From NCBI GenBank assembly GCA_963573385.1, contig CAUYLG010076622.1:62001-126000 (forward strand): a stretch of DNA of 64,000 nt. The letters are read 5' to 3'. How positions within the stretch are numbered: position 1 is the first letter of the stretch; every line of letters starts with the position of its first letter. This document shows, one piece after another, positions 1 through 11,230 of the stretch. Below the pieces are notes generated by a model. The model saw nothing but the letters and a program-made list of their open reading frames with translations, was not told the origin of the DNA and searched no databases. The stretch is from Cacajao melanocephalus. Lineage: Eukaryota > Chordata > Mammalia > Primates > Pitheciidae. The translations under genes were made by a program, and so were the position numbers.

Positions 1-1745
1 AATCTTTGACAAAATACCAGCAAACTGAGTCCAACAGCACATCAAAAAGCTAATCCACCATTATCAACTAGGCTCTATCCTCTATCCCTGGGATGCAAGG
101 TTGGTTCAACATATGCAAATCAATAAATGTGATTAATCACATAAAGAGAACTAAAAACAAAAACCCCTTGATTATCTCAGTAGATGCAGAAAAGGCTTTC
201 AATAAAATTCAACACCACTTCATGCTAAAAATCCTCAATAAACAAGGTATTGAAGGAACATACTTCAAAATATTATAAGAGCCATTTATGACAAACACAG
301 CCAACATCATACTGATTGGGGAAAAACTAGAAGCGTTCTCCTTGAAAACTGGCACAAGACAAGGATGCCCTCTTTTACCACTCCTATTCAACATAGTATT
401 GGAAGTTCTGGCAAGAGAAATCAGGCAAGAGAAAGGAATAAAAGGCATCCGAAGAGGAAAAGAGGAAGTCCAACTATCCCTGTTTGCAGAAAATATGATT
501 CTGTAATCAGAAAACTCTACAGTCTCTACCCAAAAGTTCCTTCATCTGATAAACAACTTCACCAAAGTTTCAGGATGCAAAGTCAACATTCAAAAATCAC
601 TGGCAATCGTATACACCAAGAACATCCAAGGCAAGAGTCAAATCAGGAATGCAATCCCATTTACAATTGCCACAAAAAGAATAAAATACCAAGGAATACA
701 GCTAACCAAGGAAGTGAAGATCTCACACCGCTCAAAGAAATTAGGGGTGACGCAAAGAAATTGAAAAACATTACATGTGTATGGATAGGAAGAATCAATA
801 TTGTTAAAATGGCCATACGGCCCAAAGCAATTTACAGATTCAATGCTACTCCTATCAAACTACCAATGACATTCTGCATAGAATTAGAAAAAAATTATTT
901 TAATATTCATATGGAACCAAAAAAGAGCCCAAATAGCCAATGTAATCCTAAGCAAAAAGAACAAATCTGGAAGCATCACATTGCCAAACTTTAAGCTACA
1001 CCATAGGGCTACAGTAACCAAAACAACACAGTACTGGTACAAACACAGATACATAGGCCAATGGAAGAGAATAGAAAGTGCAGAAATAATGCCACACACC
1101 TACAACCATCTGATCTTTGTCAAAGCTGACAAAAACAAGAAATGGGGGAAGGGCTCCTCATTTAATAAATGGTGCTGAGATAAATGGCTAGCCATAGGCA
1201 GACGATTGAAACTAGAACCCTACCTTATACCACATGCAAAAATCAAGTCAAGAGGTATTAAAGACAAATGTAAAACCTAAAACTATAAAAACACCAGAAG
1301 ATAACTAAGGAAATACCATTCTGTACAGAGGACTTGACAAAGATTTCATGACAAGGACACCAAAAGCAATTGCAAGAAAATGAACATTGACAAATTGAAT
1401 CTCATTACTTAAAAGCTTCTGCAAGCAACAGAAACTAACAACAGAGTAAACAGACAGCCTACAGAATGGGAGAAAATATTTGCAAACTATACAACTGACA
1501 AGGGTCTACTATCCAGACTCTATAAGGAGCTTAAACAAATGTACAAGGAAAACCCAAGCTACCCCATTAGAAAGTGGGCAAAGGACATGAACAGATATTT
1601 TTCAAAAGAAGACATATATGCAGCCCACAAGCATGTGAAAGAACGCTCAATAGCACTAATCACTAGAGAAGTGCAAATCAAAACGAAAATGAGATACCAT
1701 CTCACACCAGTCAGAATGATTATTTTTAAGACAAAAACAAAATAA
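1..1745 (+). mobile_element. L1 LINE fragment, 3' part of ORF2, cut at the window edge
   Basis: The stretch reads continuously as L1 ORF2 from the mid reverse-transcriptase region through the thumb and into the C-terminal segment, ending near the [14 protein letters not shown] peptide at about 1689-1720. The last part of ORF2 and the 3' UTR with its poly(A) are missing, so the element is truncated at its 3' side. Its 5' side lies outside the window. The divergence looks moderate, suggesting a primate-era L1 (L1PA/L1PB or L1MA-like); the subfamily was not determined. Confidence 0.93.
93..1745 (+). pseudogene. Decayed L1 ORF2 (reverse transcriptase to C-terminal region)
   Basis: ORF2 of L1 normally encodes a protein of about 1275 residues with endonuclease, reverse transcriptase and a cysteine-rich C-terminal segment. 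Here the frame is broken by stops at 276-278 and 504-506 and by frameshifts: similarity moves from the frame of 288-506 to that of about 705-994, then to 981-1178, and resumes at 1539-1745. Recognisable blocks are GTRQGCPL at about 348-371, [10 protein letters not shown] just after, INIVKMAI at about 796-819 and [14 protein letters not shown] at about 832-873. The catalytic FADD motif reads FAEN at 483-494, so both metal-binding aspartates of that motif are lost. The cysteine-rich segment is not reached. The copy cannot encode an active enzyme. The longest reading frame over it (209 codons, 365-994) is a hybrid of an out-of-frame start and true ORF2 residues. Confidence 0.92.
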
Positions 1746-2183
1746 ACACACACTTTCCATAGAACCCAAAAAAGATATACTCAAGAGCTGAGATTTAATA
1801 AAATTAGTAATTGTTATTGCTTCCTTAAGAACACTCTTAAGTGAAACTAGCATTTCTTTTCCCATGAATGCAGTGATGAATACAATGACCTCCAGTACAG
1901 TTTAGTACCACTGACTTAATTTGTGCTAATGTGGCTACAGTATTTCCCACCCTGAAGAACCTCTGTTTTAGATGTCTCTGCACACTGTTTAAAATCACAC
2001 TTCCTTCCTCATGAGGGCTTCAAGAACCAAGATTTGATAAAATTGCTTCTCCCCTCTTAAACTTGTACATGTTGATACATCCCTGAGTCTCTCTACATCT
2101 TGTTTTGCCTTCAGACTTTAAGTATTTATATGAAGCATTTAAGGGATATAAACTCTTGCTGATTGCTTGATTGATTTTTTAAA
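1746..2183. other. No recognised feature
   Basis: AT-rich sequence between the L1 fragment and copy A of the local duplication. I see no repeat family, splice-bounded exon or reading frame of interest. Confidence 0.5.
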
Positions 2184-2449
2184 AAGCTTTAGAAATCAAC
2201 TGCACATTAACAGGTTAGAGTACACCTGGCTTAAGTTCCAAGTGACTGACTCATTAAGGAGAATGTTGAAAAGATGGAGGGTGTCCAGGAGAGGTCAGCT
2301 GTGTGAGTGGAATGGCTAAAACCACATCCTCTTAGTACCTGTTGTGAGAACTAAAGATGTTCATGCAAAAGATCTCTTGGAAGACCTAGAGGCTACCATC
2401 AAGCAGACGAATTGTACTGTGTGGAAAAGTTATTAGATGGCTTGCTCAT
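2184..2449 (+). repeat. Local direct duplication, copy A
   Basis: This ~266-bp segment recurs in the same orientation at 4677-4950. Both start at the sequence aagctttagaaatcaac and run to cttgctcat. By eye I count about 10 substitutions, one single-base indel and one 7-bp insertion (cttgaag) in the other copy, about 96% identity. I do not recognise it as a known transposon family. The flanks of the two copies do not match. Confidence 0.9.
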
Positions 2450-3049
<600 letters not shown>

Positions 3050-3433
3050 GGGTTCATATTCCTTTTCAAAGCAGGAATATGGTGCTGTGGTATCCTGGGA
3101 GATGGTGTCAAAAGCCATGGAAGCACATGCACATGTATGCAGAAAAGCATATACAATTTCAAGACATCCACAGATCCCAGATTAAAAGTCCTAAACTGAT
3201 AACTTCTAATGACTTTTCCAACTCTCAGATTCTGTATTTCCATATATTTAGGCATTAAGATGCCCTAATAAAATAACAGTTATATAATTTCTTGTTCCAT
3301 TTATTATGAAAGTAAAAAGAAATGTTTGATGAATTAAAAAAAAAAAGTTGGGCTTGGGGAATTAATTCTAGCAAAGTCAGGGTATTGCTGCCAAGTACCT
3401 AGTTTCAAGGAGGATAGTTATTTCCATAGCCAG
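3050..3433. other. No recognised feature
   Basis: Sequence between the Alu and the MaLR LTR; no family recognised apart from a short A tract near 3336-3346. Confidence 0.45.
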
Positions 3434-3791
3434 TGTATGATACTGATACATACTAAAGACATACCTGAGATTGGGTAATTTATAAAGAATAAGAGGCTTA
3501 ATGGACTCATAATTCCACATGGCTGGGGAGGCCTCAGAATCATGGCAGAAGGTGAAGGAGGAACAAAGGCTCATCTTACACAGCAGCAGGCAAAAGAGCA
3601 TGTACAGGGGAACTGCCCTTTGTAAAACCATCAGATTGCAAGAGACTTATTCACTGTCACTAGAACAGCACGGGAAAAACTTGTCCCCATGATTCAATTA
3701 CCTCCTATGGGGTGCCTCCCATAACACATGGGAATTACGGGAGCTACAACTCAAGATGAGCTTTGGATGGGGGCACACCCGAACCATATCA
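3434..3791 (-). mobile_element. ERVL-MaLR solo LTR (THE1/MST-like), minus strand
   Basis: Read on the minus strand the element starts tgatatggttc, continues with the 'gtgcccccatccaaagctcatcttgagttg'-type head, passes through the 'catggctggggaggcc' complement, and ends near the 'ggtaatttataaagaa' complement that precedes the LTR 3' end. These landmarks are typical of THE1/MST LTRs of about 350-430 bp. No gag-like internal sequence is attached, so this is a solo LTR. The MST versus THE1 assignment is uncertain. Confidence 0.88.
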
Positions 3792-4334
3792 GTCAGACAG
3801 GTTTTAAAAGGCTTTATGAGGTGGTGGAAACAAGTGGAGGTTGGGAGTCAATCAGAGACAGGATCAGGACTTGTTTGTGGGCTCAAGTGTCTTGTTTAGG
3901 TGCATTAAATCAATCATTTAACTCCACCTATAAAATATATGTATGTTTGTATATTTTCGCACCTCTCACAGAAATATTGTGGTTACAAAGTAAGTGGCAT
4001 CATTGGGTATTTTTTTCCCCCACAATAAAGCTCTACCAACACTGGGATTTATTAAAATTTGTTTGAATGCTTGCCTCAGGAAACTATTTGCTGAGAGAAC
4101 TGAAAAATTAGTTGGTCAAAGGAAATGCAGCTAATACTCTGTGATTAGAGCGGCACATTTAACACAGTGTCTCATTAAATGCTCTTTCACTTAGATTATC
4201 TTGGTTATGACTTGTGACAAGGACCAAGAAATGGCTTGAAGGCCTGGCAGGCCAATGTGACAGTAAATGGTGGCTGAGTTGTGAGAAAATGCAACAGGGA
4301 AGGGGTGAGGGGCGGAAGGAAGAAGAAGGGAGCT
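3792..4334. other. No recognised feature
   Basis: AT-rich sequence with no family recognised; the nearest feature on the right is the CR1/L3-like remnant. Confidence 0.45.
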
Positions 4335-4560
4335 TCAGGGATTGATGCTTGATCTGGTCTTATTTAATATCTTCATTAATGATCCGGAAGAGGGGTAAAT
4401 AGCCTGTTAATTAAATTTTCAAATGAGACTAAATTGGGAGATGTTGTAAACATGCTCAAGGACAAAGTAACATGAAGGAACCTTGAAAGGCTGGAAGGAT
4501 GGGCTTGAACAGAAAAAGCCAAATACATGTGTGTTCTAGAAGCAAGCAGTGGACAAGAAG
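4335..4560 (+). mobile_element. CR1/L3-type LINE reverse-transcriptase remnant
   Basis: Translation shows DLVLFNIFIND at 4351-4383, then after a frame change LIKFSNETKLGDVVN starting at 4407. This mirrors the CR1-clade RT block 'LFNIFINDL...KFADDTKLGG' that carries the catalytic FADD. The following bases (aaccttgaaaggctggaag at about 4480-4498) match the next part of the same domain, which normally reads 'DLDRLE.W'. The catalytic FADD reads FSNE (4416-4427), and the frame is broken, so it is inactive. L3/CR1 elements are ancient in mammals. The assignment rests on the peptide pattern and needs an alignment. Confidence 0.72.
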
Positions 4561-4676
4561 CAGTAGGAGCCCCCTGCATGTCTTTTGTGTTCTCTTGTTC
4601 CTTCTTTTATTCTCTTATCCTTGGTAGAGCAGCTGCCTGCCAATACCACTTGGGGGATTCAGGTCTGCACACCTTG

Positions 4677-4950
4677 AAGCTTTAGAAATCAACTGCACAT
4701 TAACAGGTTAGAGTACACCTGGCTTAAGTTCCAAGTGACTGACTCATTAAGGAGAATGTTGAAAAGATGGAGGGTGTCCAGGAGAGCTCAGCTGTGTGAG
4801 TGGAATGTCTAAAACCACATCCTTTGAGTACCTGTTGTGAGAACTAAAGATGTTTATGCAAAAGATCTTTTGGGAGGACATAGAGGCTACCATCAAGCAG
4901 ACGAATTGTGCTGTGTGGAAAAGTTATTAGACGGCTTGAAGCTTGCTCAT
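4677..4950 (+). repeat. Local direct duplication, copy B
   Basis: Second copy of the segment at 2184-2449. It differs by an extra cttgaag near its right end. As a result both ends of this copy carry the decamer cttgaagctt (4673-4682 and 4935-4944), whereas copy A lacks it at both ends. This could be a trace of the insertion or repair event that created copy B. Copy B lies about 115 bp downstream of the CR1/L3-like remnant. Confidence 0.9.
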
Positions 4951-5461
4951 GGATTCTGCCTGAAGGCTCTATTCTGACCATAGGAGAAGGAGAAGCCAGG
5001 AGTGTGAGAAAGTTAATGCCCCAGAAACAGCTCTCAGCCAAAGGTGAATGGAGGGGAGTAGATAAACACCCCCACCTTCTTTGCCCCTCCATTTGGGTAA
5101 CTTCAGATGGCTGCTAAAATTCCTCAGCAAGACAGACCTTCAGCTGCCCACGGAGGTAGGTGGCGTGAGGTTGAGACCTTTACTGGCTTCCTTTCCTTTG
5201 CTATCACTTCCCAGCTCTTCTCCCAAGGTTGAATGAGATCACCTCTGTCTCAGTTCTTTTTATGCTGCCATAATAGAATACCATAGACTGGGTAATTTAA
5301 AATGAACCCAGGGACTCAGGGGACATTTGTGAAAGTAGGCTAAGTACCTTTAATGGGGCTTGGATTAATGTTTAGGATTAAAATCCTAAGTCGGCCAACC
5401 AAGCCCACCTGTCCAGTTAGACCCATGTTTCTGAAGATACAGGACCATATAAAACCAGATT
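4951..5461. other. Mostly unassigned; short MaLR-like scrap near 5250-5312
   Basis: Only the piece containing gaataccatagactgggtaa (about 5276-5295) recalls the 3' end of MaLR-type LTRs read on the minus strand. The rest is not recognised. Confidence 0.35.
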
Positions 5462-6000
5462 CTCAAAGAGCGGTCTGGAAATCAGCAACTTCAGACTCGC
5501 CTGGGAACTTGTTTTAAAAATGCACATTCTTTTTTTGAAAACAGTGTTTTTAGTTCAATAGCTTTTGGGGTACAAATGGTTTCAGGTTACATGGATGAGT
5601 TGTATAGTGGTGAATTCTGAGATTTCAGTGCACACTTCACCCAAATTGTGTATGTTGTACCCAATATGTAGTTTTTAATCCCACATCAACCTCCTTTCCT
5701 CCCTCTTCTGAGTCTCCAAAGTCCCTTATACCACTCTGCATGTCTCTGCATACCCACAGCTTAGCTCCTACTTATAAGTGAGAATATAGGGTATTTGCTT
5801 TTCCATTCCTGAGTAACTTCACTTAGAATAATGGCCTCCATCTCCATCCAAGTTGCTGCAAAAGACATAGAAAGGCAAATTCTTGAGCCTCACCCCAAAC
5901 CAAATTAATCAGCAATTCTAGAAATGAGGACTAGCCATTTGTGTTTTAAAGAGCTCTCCAAGTGATTCTGATACCTGCTGAAGTTTGGAAACCAGTGGTA
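5462..6000. mobile_element. MER5-type hAT transposon, split by an L1 insertion
   Basis: The two parts 5462-5531 and 5885-6000 join into one MER5A-like non-autonomous hAT-Charlie element. The left part has 'tctcaaagagcggtctgg...gcctgggaact', the right part 'gagcctcaccccaaacc...ctccaagtgattctgatacctgctgaagtttggaaaccagtgg' style landmarks. The expected central 'GGCCCCACCCC' segment spans the break. The ends (ttctcaaag / ggaaaccagtgg) are recognisable as decayed terminal inverted repeats. The interruption is the L1 at 5532-5870. Confidence 0.8.
5532..5870 (-). mobile_element. L1 3' end (3' UTR plus end of ORF2), minus strand
   Basis: Reverse complement of an L1 3' UTR: the 'ttttggggtacaaatggtttcaggttacatggatgagttgta' type landmarks occur at 5560-5600, and the end-of-ORF2 segment complementary to 'tttgcagcaac..ggatggagatggaggccat' lies at 5830-5868. 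A short T run (5529-5536) marks the tail. Flanking repeats aaatgcacattctt (5518-5531) and aaaggcaaattctt (5871-5884) match at 12 of 14 positions, consistent with an aged target-site duplication. Severely 5'-truncated. Confidence 0.88.
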
Positions 6001-6007
6001 TACTAGG

Positions 6008-6172
6008 ACTGAATCCAGACTCACGGATACCGTGGGACTTTGGGCAAGTTAAACACATCTCCTGTCCTCAGTTTCCTCTCCATGAAAAAGGGGACAATAA
6101 TAAGGAAACCTTCAGGAGAGTGACGTGAAAATTAAACAAAACAATGTGTATAAACGACCTACCACATCATCT
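6008..6172 (+). mobile_element. MIR SINE, plus strand
   Basis: Core of MIR: gggactttgggcaagtta (6032-6049), then cctcagtttcctc (6066-6078) and the 'gataataa' region with 'attaaa'. These are the conserved MIR landmarks in the right order. Confidence 0.8.
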
Positions 6173-8059
6173 CTAACAGAGGAAATAGTGATGTCTTTCC
6201 CTACCTTCCTCTCCCCTGAAACTGACAGATGACAGTTCAGTGCACTTTTGATTCCCAGGATGTGGCTCTAATTTAAACTGAGGATGGATTCTGCTTTGCC
6301 CCATGAACTTTAGAAAAGGGATTCCTATAACCAGTATACTCTCAAATGACTGTGTCTAAAGCCGCAGAACAGACTGAAAGAGACAAGTGAGTAGAATATG
6401 CTGACAGTTTTCAGGAGAGCATTGCTGGAAAAATCTTTGGCCATATTGAGTCTTTGTAGTTCAGGTTAGTATCTACCTTTCTACTAGCTTATTTATCATC
6501 AGGAACACATACTGGAGAAACTAGAGCCTTGATGGCCCCATGAATGTCAGCACATCTGAGATAAGTCCAAATCCCCAAGGCAGTGACCCCATTTCTCTGG
6601 CCTTAGAACGGTACCTTTTTTGACTTTCTCATCGTTATGTAACTTAACCACATGTCCCTGGCATCCTCTGCACTCACTTGCAGGGCTAATTGGCCCGTTT
6701 CTTTGTATTTCTTATTCTCAAAAGAAAGGCATCCTTTCCATGTCTCAGTGTCCCAATGACCCAACCACACAACAGGGCACTCTACCCTCACCAATTGTCC
6801 CAAATGTCACCTCAGTAAATATTAATGGAAATAAATTGACTAAAGAAACCAAAAACCCATGGGACATATGGAATTACACTAGACTCTGTGAACCATGGGT
6901 GATAATGGTAATAACCTATGTCCAAGGAGACTTTTTCAGAGAACTGAAAACACTTTACAATTATGGTGCCACATCAGTGCTAAATTTATTAGTGGGTAAT
7001 TGGATGCAGCCTTAGCAAAACTCAGGCTGGACAGTACCACCCCTACCCAATGGGACACTATTCTTTCCATCGGCCAAAAAAACTCCTCCCAGCACTCCCC
7101 ATCAACAAGAAAATATAGCAGATTTGAATGTGAACTCCAGTGAGCCAGATTGAGGTTATCTCAAAACATTGCAGCTAAAAATGTATCTTTCCATAAGACG
7201 GAGCGATTATACCCCAAGATTTATTTTTTAGCATAACAATGGTTTCAGTGGGAGTGCTGTATCATACAGTGGAGTTCAAGCATCCTTTTCAAATACATTT
7301 GAATCTCAATGCCAAGGGCATTGAATTCCTCTCTGTGCTTGATCCTGAAGAATGCTGTAGAAAATACAAATGAGTGTTTTAAAAGGTCCCTGAGAATGCA
7401 AAACGTGTAATTCCATTATGGTATGATATGAGAATGATATAATATCAACATGATAATGAAGCAAAAGAGAAGGTTCTATCACCCCTGGCTTAGAGAACAC
7501 ATTTAACAAATGAAATCTGGGTAAAAGCAGAAATGCTGATAGCAACTCTAGGAAGTTAAAGAAATTCCCTATGCAACATATTTTATTTTTATGTATCTAA
7601 CTGGTGAAATTTGATAATTTTTGTTTAAAACTGTAAGGAAGCAAACCTGAGACTTCCAATTTAAAATTATAACTGGATTACAGCTCTGGACACACCATCA
7701 GCCTTTCCATAAAAATTTCTGTGAAGACCCAGAAGATGAAACACCACAGCATAAGAAAACTGGGATTTGCAAACTCTTACCAGAATTTTGGAGAAAGCTC
7801 TACAAATCAAGAAGCAATTAAATCAGATTGGAAAACTTGCTTTGTGACTCACCAGTTCTATGTCTGACTGAAAATATGACCCCATTGTCAACCAAGATTC
7901 AGGAATTCATTATCTGTTCCAATCACAAAACTGGACAGCTGACTTTCCATCATAGGGGTGCTTTCTTTTTAAATTATCACTGTACTATTTCATGCCCTCC
8001 ACTCCAATTAATGTCTCTATATGTCTCCACTCAAAGACAGCAATAATAATATTAATAAT
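6173..8059. other. No recognised repeat; one 131-codon frame of unknown meaning
   Basis: This is nearly 1.9 kb without a recognised family. The plus-strand frame 6620-7015 (131 codons) has two N-glycosylation-type sequons (NVT, NYT) and a mixed, not low-complexity, composition. There is no clear homology I can name, no Kozak context worth noting and no splice-bounded exon structure. The region 7015-7180 continues without a long frame. It could be an old ERV or LINE remnant or plain chance. Confidence 0.4.
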
Positions 8060-8136
8060 GACAACAGCAGCTATCACTTAGAATTTCCTATACACTGTGC
8101 TAAGTGCTTTACAAGCATTACCTCATTTAAACCTTG
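8060..8136 (-). mobile_element. MIR SINE, 3' part, minus strand (left half)
   Basis: The sequence cactgtgctaagtgcttta (about 8094-8112) with the following 'acctcatttaaaccttgcaacaa' is the reverse complement of the MIR 3' region. It stops abruptly at the L1 fragment. The natural continuation is found at 9525-9690. Confidence 0.65.
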
Positions 8137-8755
8137 CAACAAAAGATAAATGAAGTGAAAACCTGGTTCTTTGAAAAGATAAATAAAATTGATAGACCAT
8201 TAGCAAGATTAACCAAGAAAAGAAGAGAGAAAATCCGAATAACCTCAATAAGAAACGAAACGGGAGACATTACAACTGACACGACAGAAACACAAAAGAT
8301 CATTCAAGGATACTGTAAACAACTTTATGCACATAAACTAAAAAACCTAGAAGAGATGGATAAATTCCTGGAAAAATACAACCCATACAATCCTCCTAGC
8401 TTAAATCAGTAAGAATTAGATACCCTAAACAGACCAATAACAAGCAACAAGACTGAAATGGTAATTTAAAAGTTAAGTCCAGGACCAGATGGATTCAGAT
8501 CAGAATCCTACCAGACATTCAAAGAAGAATTGGTACCAATCATATTGACACTGTGCCACAAGATAGAGAAAGAGAGAACTCTCCCTAATACATTCTATGA
8601 AGCCAATATCACCCTAATACCAAAACCAGGAAAGGACACAGCCAAAAAAGAAAACTACAGACTAATATCCTTGATGAACATAGATGCTAACATCCTTAAC
8701 AAAATACCAGCTGACAAAATCCAACAACATATCAAAAAGATACCCCAATAACCTA
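8137..8755 (+). mobile_element. L1 LINE fragment, ORF2 linker and start of reverse transcriptase
   Basis: Translation of 8134-8412 gives [20 protein letters not shown] and [11 protein letters not shown], and 8530-8751 gives [20 protein letters not shown] followed by [16 protein letters not shown]. These are consecutive blocks of L1 ORF2. In-frame stops at 8410-8412 and about 8467-8469 break the frame. Both ends are truncated and no poly(A) is attached. It covers the part of ORF2 just before the fragment at position 1 but overlaps it by about 50 bases, so the two are separate copies. Confidence 0.92.
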
Positions 8756-9169
8756 TGGAAAAATAAAAAATAAAAAATGTTAAACAGAAATAAAAAATAA
8801 AAAAAGTTAAACACAGAAAAAGAAGCTTAGGGAGGAAAGTCAGAAGAAGGAACTGTGGCAGGGACCCTTCAGGAAAAGAACTTTTCAAGTAGTAGGGTGT
8901 GAACCAGGGCTGGTAATTTTGATGAGTTGGCTTAAAAAATATAGCTACTTACTCATTCCAAATTAGAGTGAATTGTACTGGATATCCAATTTAAGACATG
9001 GCAATCTGAAATAATTGGATATTTCAAACTCTATTGACCTATATTTCTTTTCTTATATATATGGATATTGCCATCTGCTCATAACTGGCATTTCTGAGGG
9101 GTCTTTTGTGTAATTATGTCATTGTAGTTAAGGTATTTTTGCCCTTGTTCCCTTTGAGGGGTATATTCT
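8756..9169. other. A-rich spacer and unassigned sequence
   Basis: 8756-8820 contains a short tandem of an AATAAA-rich unit ending in gttaaaca, present twice. The remainder to 9169 is not recognised. Confidence 0.5.
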
Positions 9170-9498
9170 TCCCCCAGGTCTCCACATGGCTGGCTCATTT
9201 TCATCCTACAATTGCAGCTCAAGTGGCAATTCTAAACAGTTATCCCTGACCACTACATCTAAACAACTTCTACCCTCTACCCCTAGTTAATATCTATTTT
9301 ATCATTTGTTTCACTCCTTTAATTTTAGATTTATCATAATTTGTAATTATTTTGTGTTTTTATGTCTTTGTTTCTTGCTTGGGTGTCTCTTATCCCAGAA
9401 TATAAGCTTCATGGGAGCAAGGACTCTGGCTCTCTTATTTACCACTGCATTAATAGTGCCTGATGCCACCTGTCTCTCAGAAAGAGATCAATTAATGT
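9170..9498 (+). mobile_element. L2 LINE 3' end, plus strand
   Basis: L2 landmarks in order: a 'catggctggctca' segment, 'ccctgaccac..atctaaa' (9246-9262), 'tttgtttc..', and the 3' end 'agaatataagcttcatgggagcaaggactctg' type block (9397-9428). Typical mammalian L2, 3' end only. Confidence 0.8.
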
Positions 9499-9524
9499 GA
9501 AAAAAAAGAATAGAAAAAAAAAAC

Positions 9525-9690
9525 ATTACAACACTCCATAATACAAATGCTATTATTATTTTCATTTTAGGGAAATGAAGTTCAAAGATATGAAATAATC
9601 TTACAATGTTCACAAAGCTTGAAGAAGTAGAACTGGGACGTAAACTCAGAGAACAAGACTCTTGAGCAAGTAACTATTAGATTTTTTATC
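9525..9690 (-). mobile_element. MIR SINE, minus strand (right half)
   Basis: 'gctattattattttcattttagggaaatgaag' (9549-9580) is the reverse complement of the MIR central region ('ctcatttgtaaaatgg...aataata'). It is followed by the tRNA-related part up to 'caagactcttgagcaa'. It begins where the MIR piece at 8060-8136 stops. Confidence 0.65.
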
Positions 9691-10249
9691 ACACCCCTTA
9701 TAAGATATTTGTCAAGAAATACAGAGTAATGTAAAGTACCATTTAGCATCACAGGGGATATTGTCCTTTCAAGTAATGTGACATAAGGGGTGAAGCAAAG
9801 CAGAAAAATGGAGAGCTCTAGTAGCAGTTATGTGCCAAGAATTTTCATTTTCAGAATATCAGAGCTAAGAAATATAGAAATAAATTCCCATCTCAGTCCC
9901 AAAGAGTTACCCTGTAAATGAAATCTAGCCATACCACTGAGAAAGAAATGTTACCAGCACCAAAAAGCAAGTCCAAGACTGAGTGAAGCATTCTTTCCAT
10001 GTATTTGTAGACATAACAAAATGAATAAAATAAACATGTAAATTGAATACAAGTGGGAAATAACATTATTATGAAAACTCAGAAAATGAAGAATTCTGAA
10101 AAAAAAAGGTATTATAAAAACTGGAATCTAGAAAAATTGTCTGGAATTCTCATTTAAATAGAGAACAATTTAACTTCTATGAGGCCAAAACAAAGAACAT
10201 CACTAAGAGATAAATAATTGAGGCCAAAAGGCAACAGGATAAGATTAAA
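9691..10249. other. No recognised feature
   Basis: A-rich sequence. The last few hundred bases may belong to the old L1-like sequence that continues after the Alu, but similarity is too weak to claim. Confidence 0.35.
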
Positions 10250-10260
10250 AGTGATATAGT

Positions 10261-10565
<305 letters not shown>

Positions 10566-10576
10566 AGTGATATAGT

Positions 10577-11230
10577 CAAATAGAAAAGATTTCAGATTAA
10601 TTAGAAAAGCAATAACAGAATATAGAACTACACTGGAGGCAAAAAGAAGTGTAATTGACACTGCAGAAAATCAATCAGTAATATGGAGGAAAACTTAAGA
10701 AGAGAAAATTAAATGTTCAGAGAAAAATTAAAATGTTAGAAGAAAATATAAAATAACATCTTGATAAACATCTATCATGTTCCAAGAAAACAGTGGGAAA
10801 AAAATAACAAACACATGGACCAATCTAGAAATGTATAACTACTAGGATAAAGTTCTAAACAATATGCATTTATAGGTAGGAAAAAAATTAATTTATATAC
10901 AAATATAAGTCAGGCTGACCTCATATATTTTACTACTAAATGCTAAAAAAAATGAAGTAATGATGAACACATTTTGAATATGACAAAGTTGTAAACCAAG
11001 AATATTATACCCAGCCAATTCATCTTTTTGAGTAATGAAAAAGAAAGTCTTGAAGAGGCAAAAGTGATAGGTTATCTACTTGCCCTTCTTTTAAAATTAG
11101 AATTAAAATTGGGAAAACTGAAGGAAGTTGTAATATAAAAGGACTGGTACTGCTATGGGGTATTACTTCAGACAACCACACTTGAACTAATGAACCTGAA
11201 AGAAAAAAAAAAAATTCCACCTACTTTCAT
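10577..11230 (+). mobile_element. Probable old L1M remnant, ORF1-like region
   Basis: A-rich, stop-filled sequence. The block accaagaatattatacccag (10995-11014) reads PRILYPA-like, resembling the L1 ORF1 C-terminal motif. Little else can be aligned by eye, so extent and family are uncertain. Confidence 0.45.

Noticed and set aside
365..994. 209-codon frame taken as a gene
   Set aside because: The first part is an out-of-frame reading of L1 ORF2 and the second part is true L1 ORF2 sequence after a frameshift. It is part of the L1 fossil.
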